A stretch of DNA of 15,836 bases from an uncultured Flavobacteriia bacterium (GTDB taxonomy: Bacteria; Bacteroidota; Bacteroidia; Flavobacteriales; Flavobacteriaceae), in the NCBI GenBank assembly GCA_946482495.1, contig CAMLRV010000026.1, forward strand, positions 1 through 15,836, read 5' to 3'. Both the position numbers and the translations under genes were made by a program. This document shows positions 15,821 through 15,836 of this stretch, in pieces (the stretch's first letter is position 1; the number at the start of each line of letters is the position of its first letter). Below the pieces are notes generated by a model. It saw only the letters and a program-made list of their open reading frames with translations, was not told where the DNA came from and did no database searches.

Positions 15821-15836
15821 ATTTTTACGGATTTTC

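Noticed and set aside
1..15836. A novel defence, mobile or biosynthetic system hidden in the cluster
   Set aside because: Every long open frame is a recognisable dcw gene with intact motifs. There are no integrase, transposase, toxin, CRISPR or tRNA-like sequences, and composition looks even throughout. The novelty here is limited to small non-coding elements and protein tails.

Overview
This window is almost wall-to-wall division and cell wall (dcw) cluster from an AT-rich member of the Bacteroidota, most likely the family Flavobacteriaceae and plausibly Flavobacterium. This rests on gene order, the wording of the proteins (a PASTA-tailed FtsI, an MraY with an enlarged mid-protein loop, a very long FtsZ tail), the FtsL-like protein typical of this phylum, A-rich leaders without Shine-Dalgarno sites, and the low GC content. 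The assignment is from recognition of the proteins, not from a database search.

Layout, all on the + strand: end of mraZ (window-edge partial), rsmH (mraW), ftsL-like, ftsI (class B PBP), murE, mraY, murD, ftsW, murG, murC, ftsQ, ftsA, ftsZ, then a strong intrinsic terminator at the right edge. Many junctions overlap or nearly abut (mraZ/rsmH, rsmH/ftsL, ftsL/ftsI, ftsI/murE, ftsW/murG, murC/ftsQ, ftsQ/ftsA), which suggests one long, translationally coupled transcript. The operon promoter should lie left of the window. The five real gaps (murE-mraY 95 bp, mraY-murD 61 bp, murD-ftsW 33 bp, murG-murC 108 bp, ftsA-ftsZ 44 bp) hold short tandem repeats, a palindrome or a hairpin. No stretch without a gene exceeds 300 bases.

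The genes work together as follows. MurC, MurD and MurE add L-Ala, D-Glu and (from the DNPR motif) meso-diaminopimelate to UDP-MurNAc. MraY moves the muropeptide to undecaprenyl phosphate (lipid I) and MurG adds GlcNAc (lipid II). FtsW and FtsI polymerise and cross-link septal peptidoglycan. FtsL-like and FtsQ are bitopic divisome scaffolds, and FtsA tethers the FtsZ ring to the membrane. MraZ and RsmH are the usual regulator and 16S rRNA methyltransferase at the head of the cluster. murF, ddl, murB and ftsB are not present here.

I saw no mobile element, RNA gene, CRISPR array, broken gene or evident horizontal insertion, and no undescribed multi-gene system. The points worth a second look are small: a 7-bp-period repeat array running exactly up to the murD start codon, a perfect 8-bp hairpin between ftsA and ftsZ, and an FtsZ whose probable C-terminal interaction peptide is followed by about 39 further residues.
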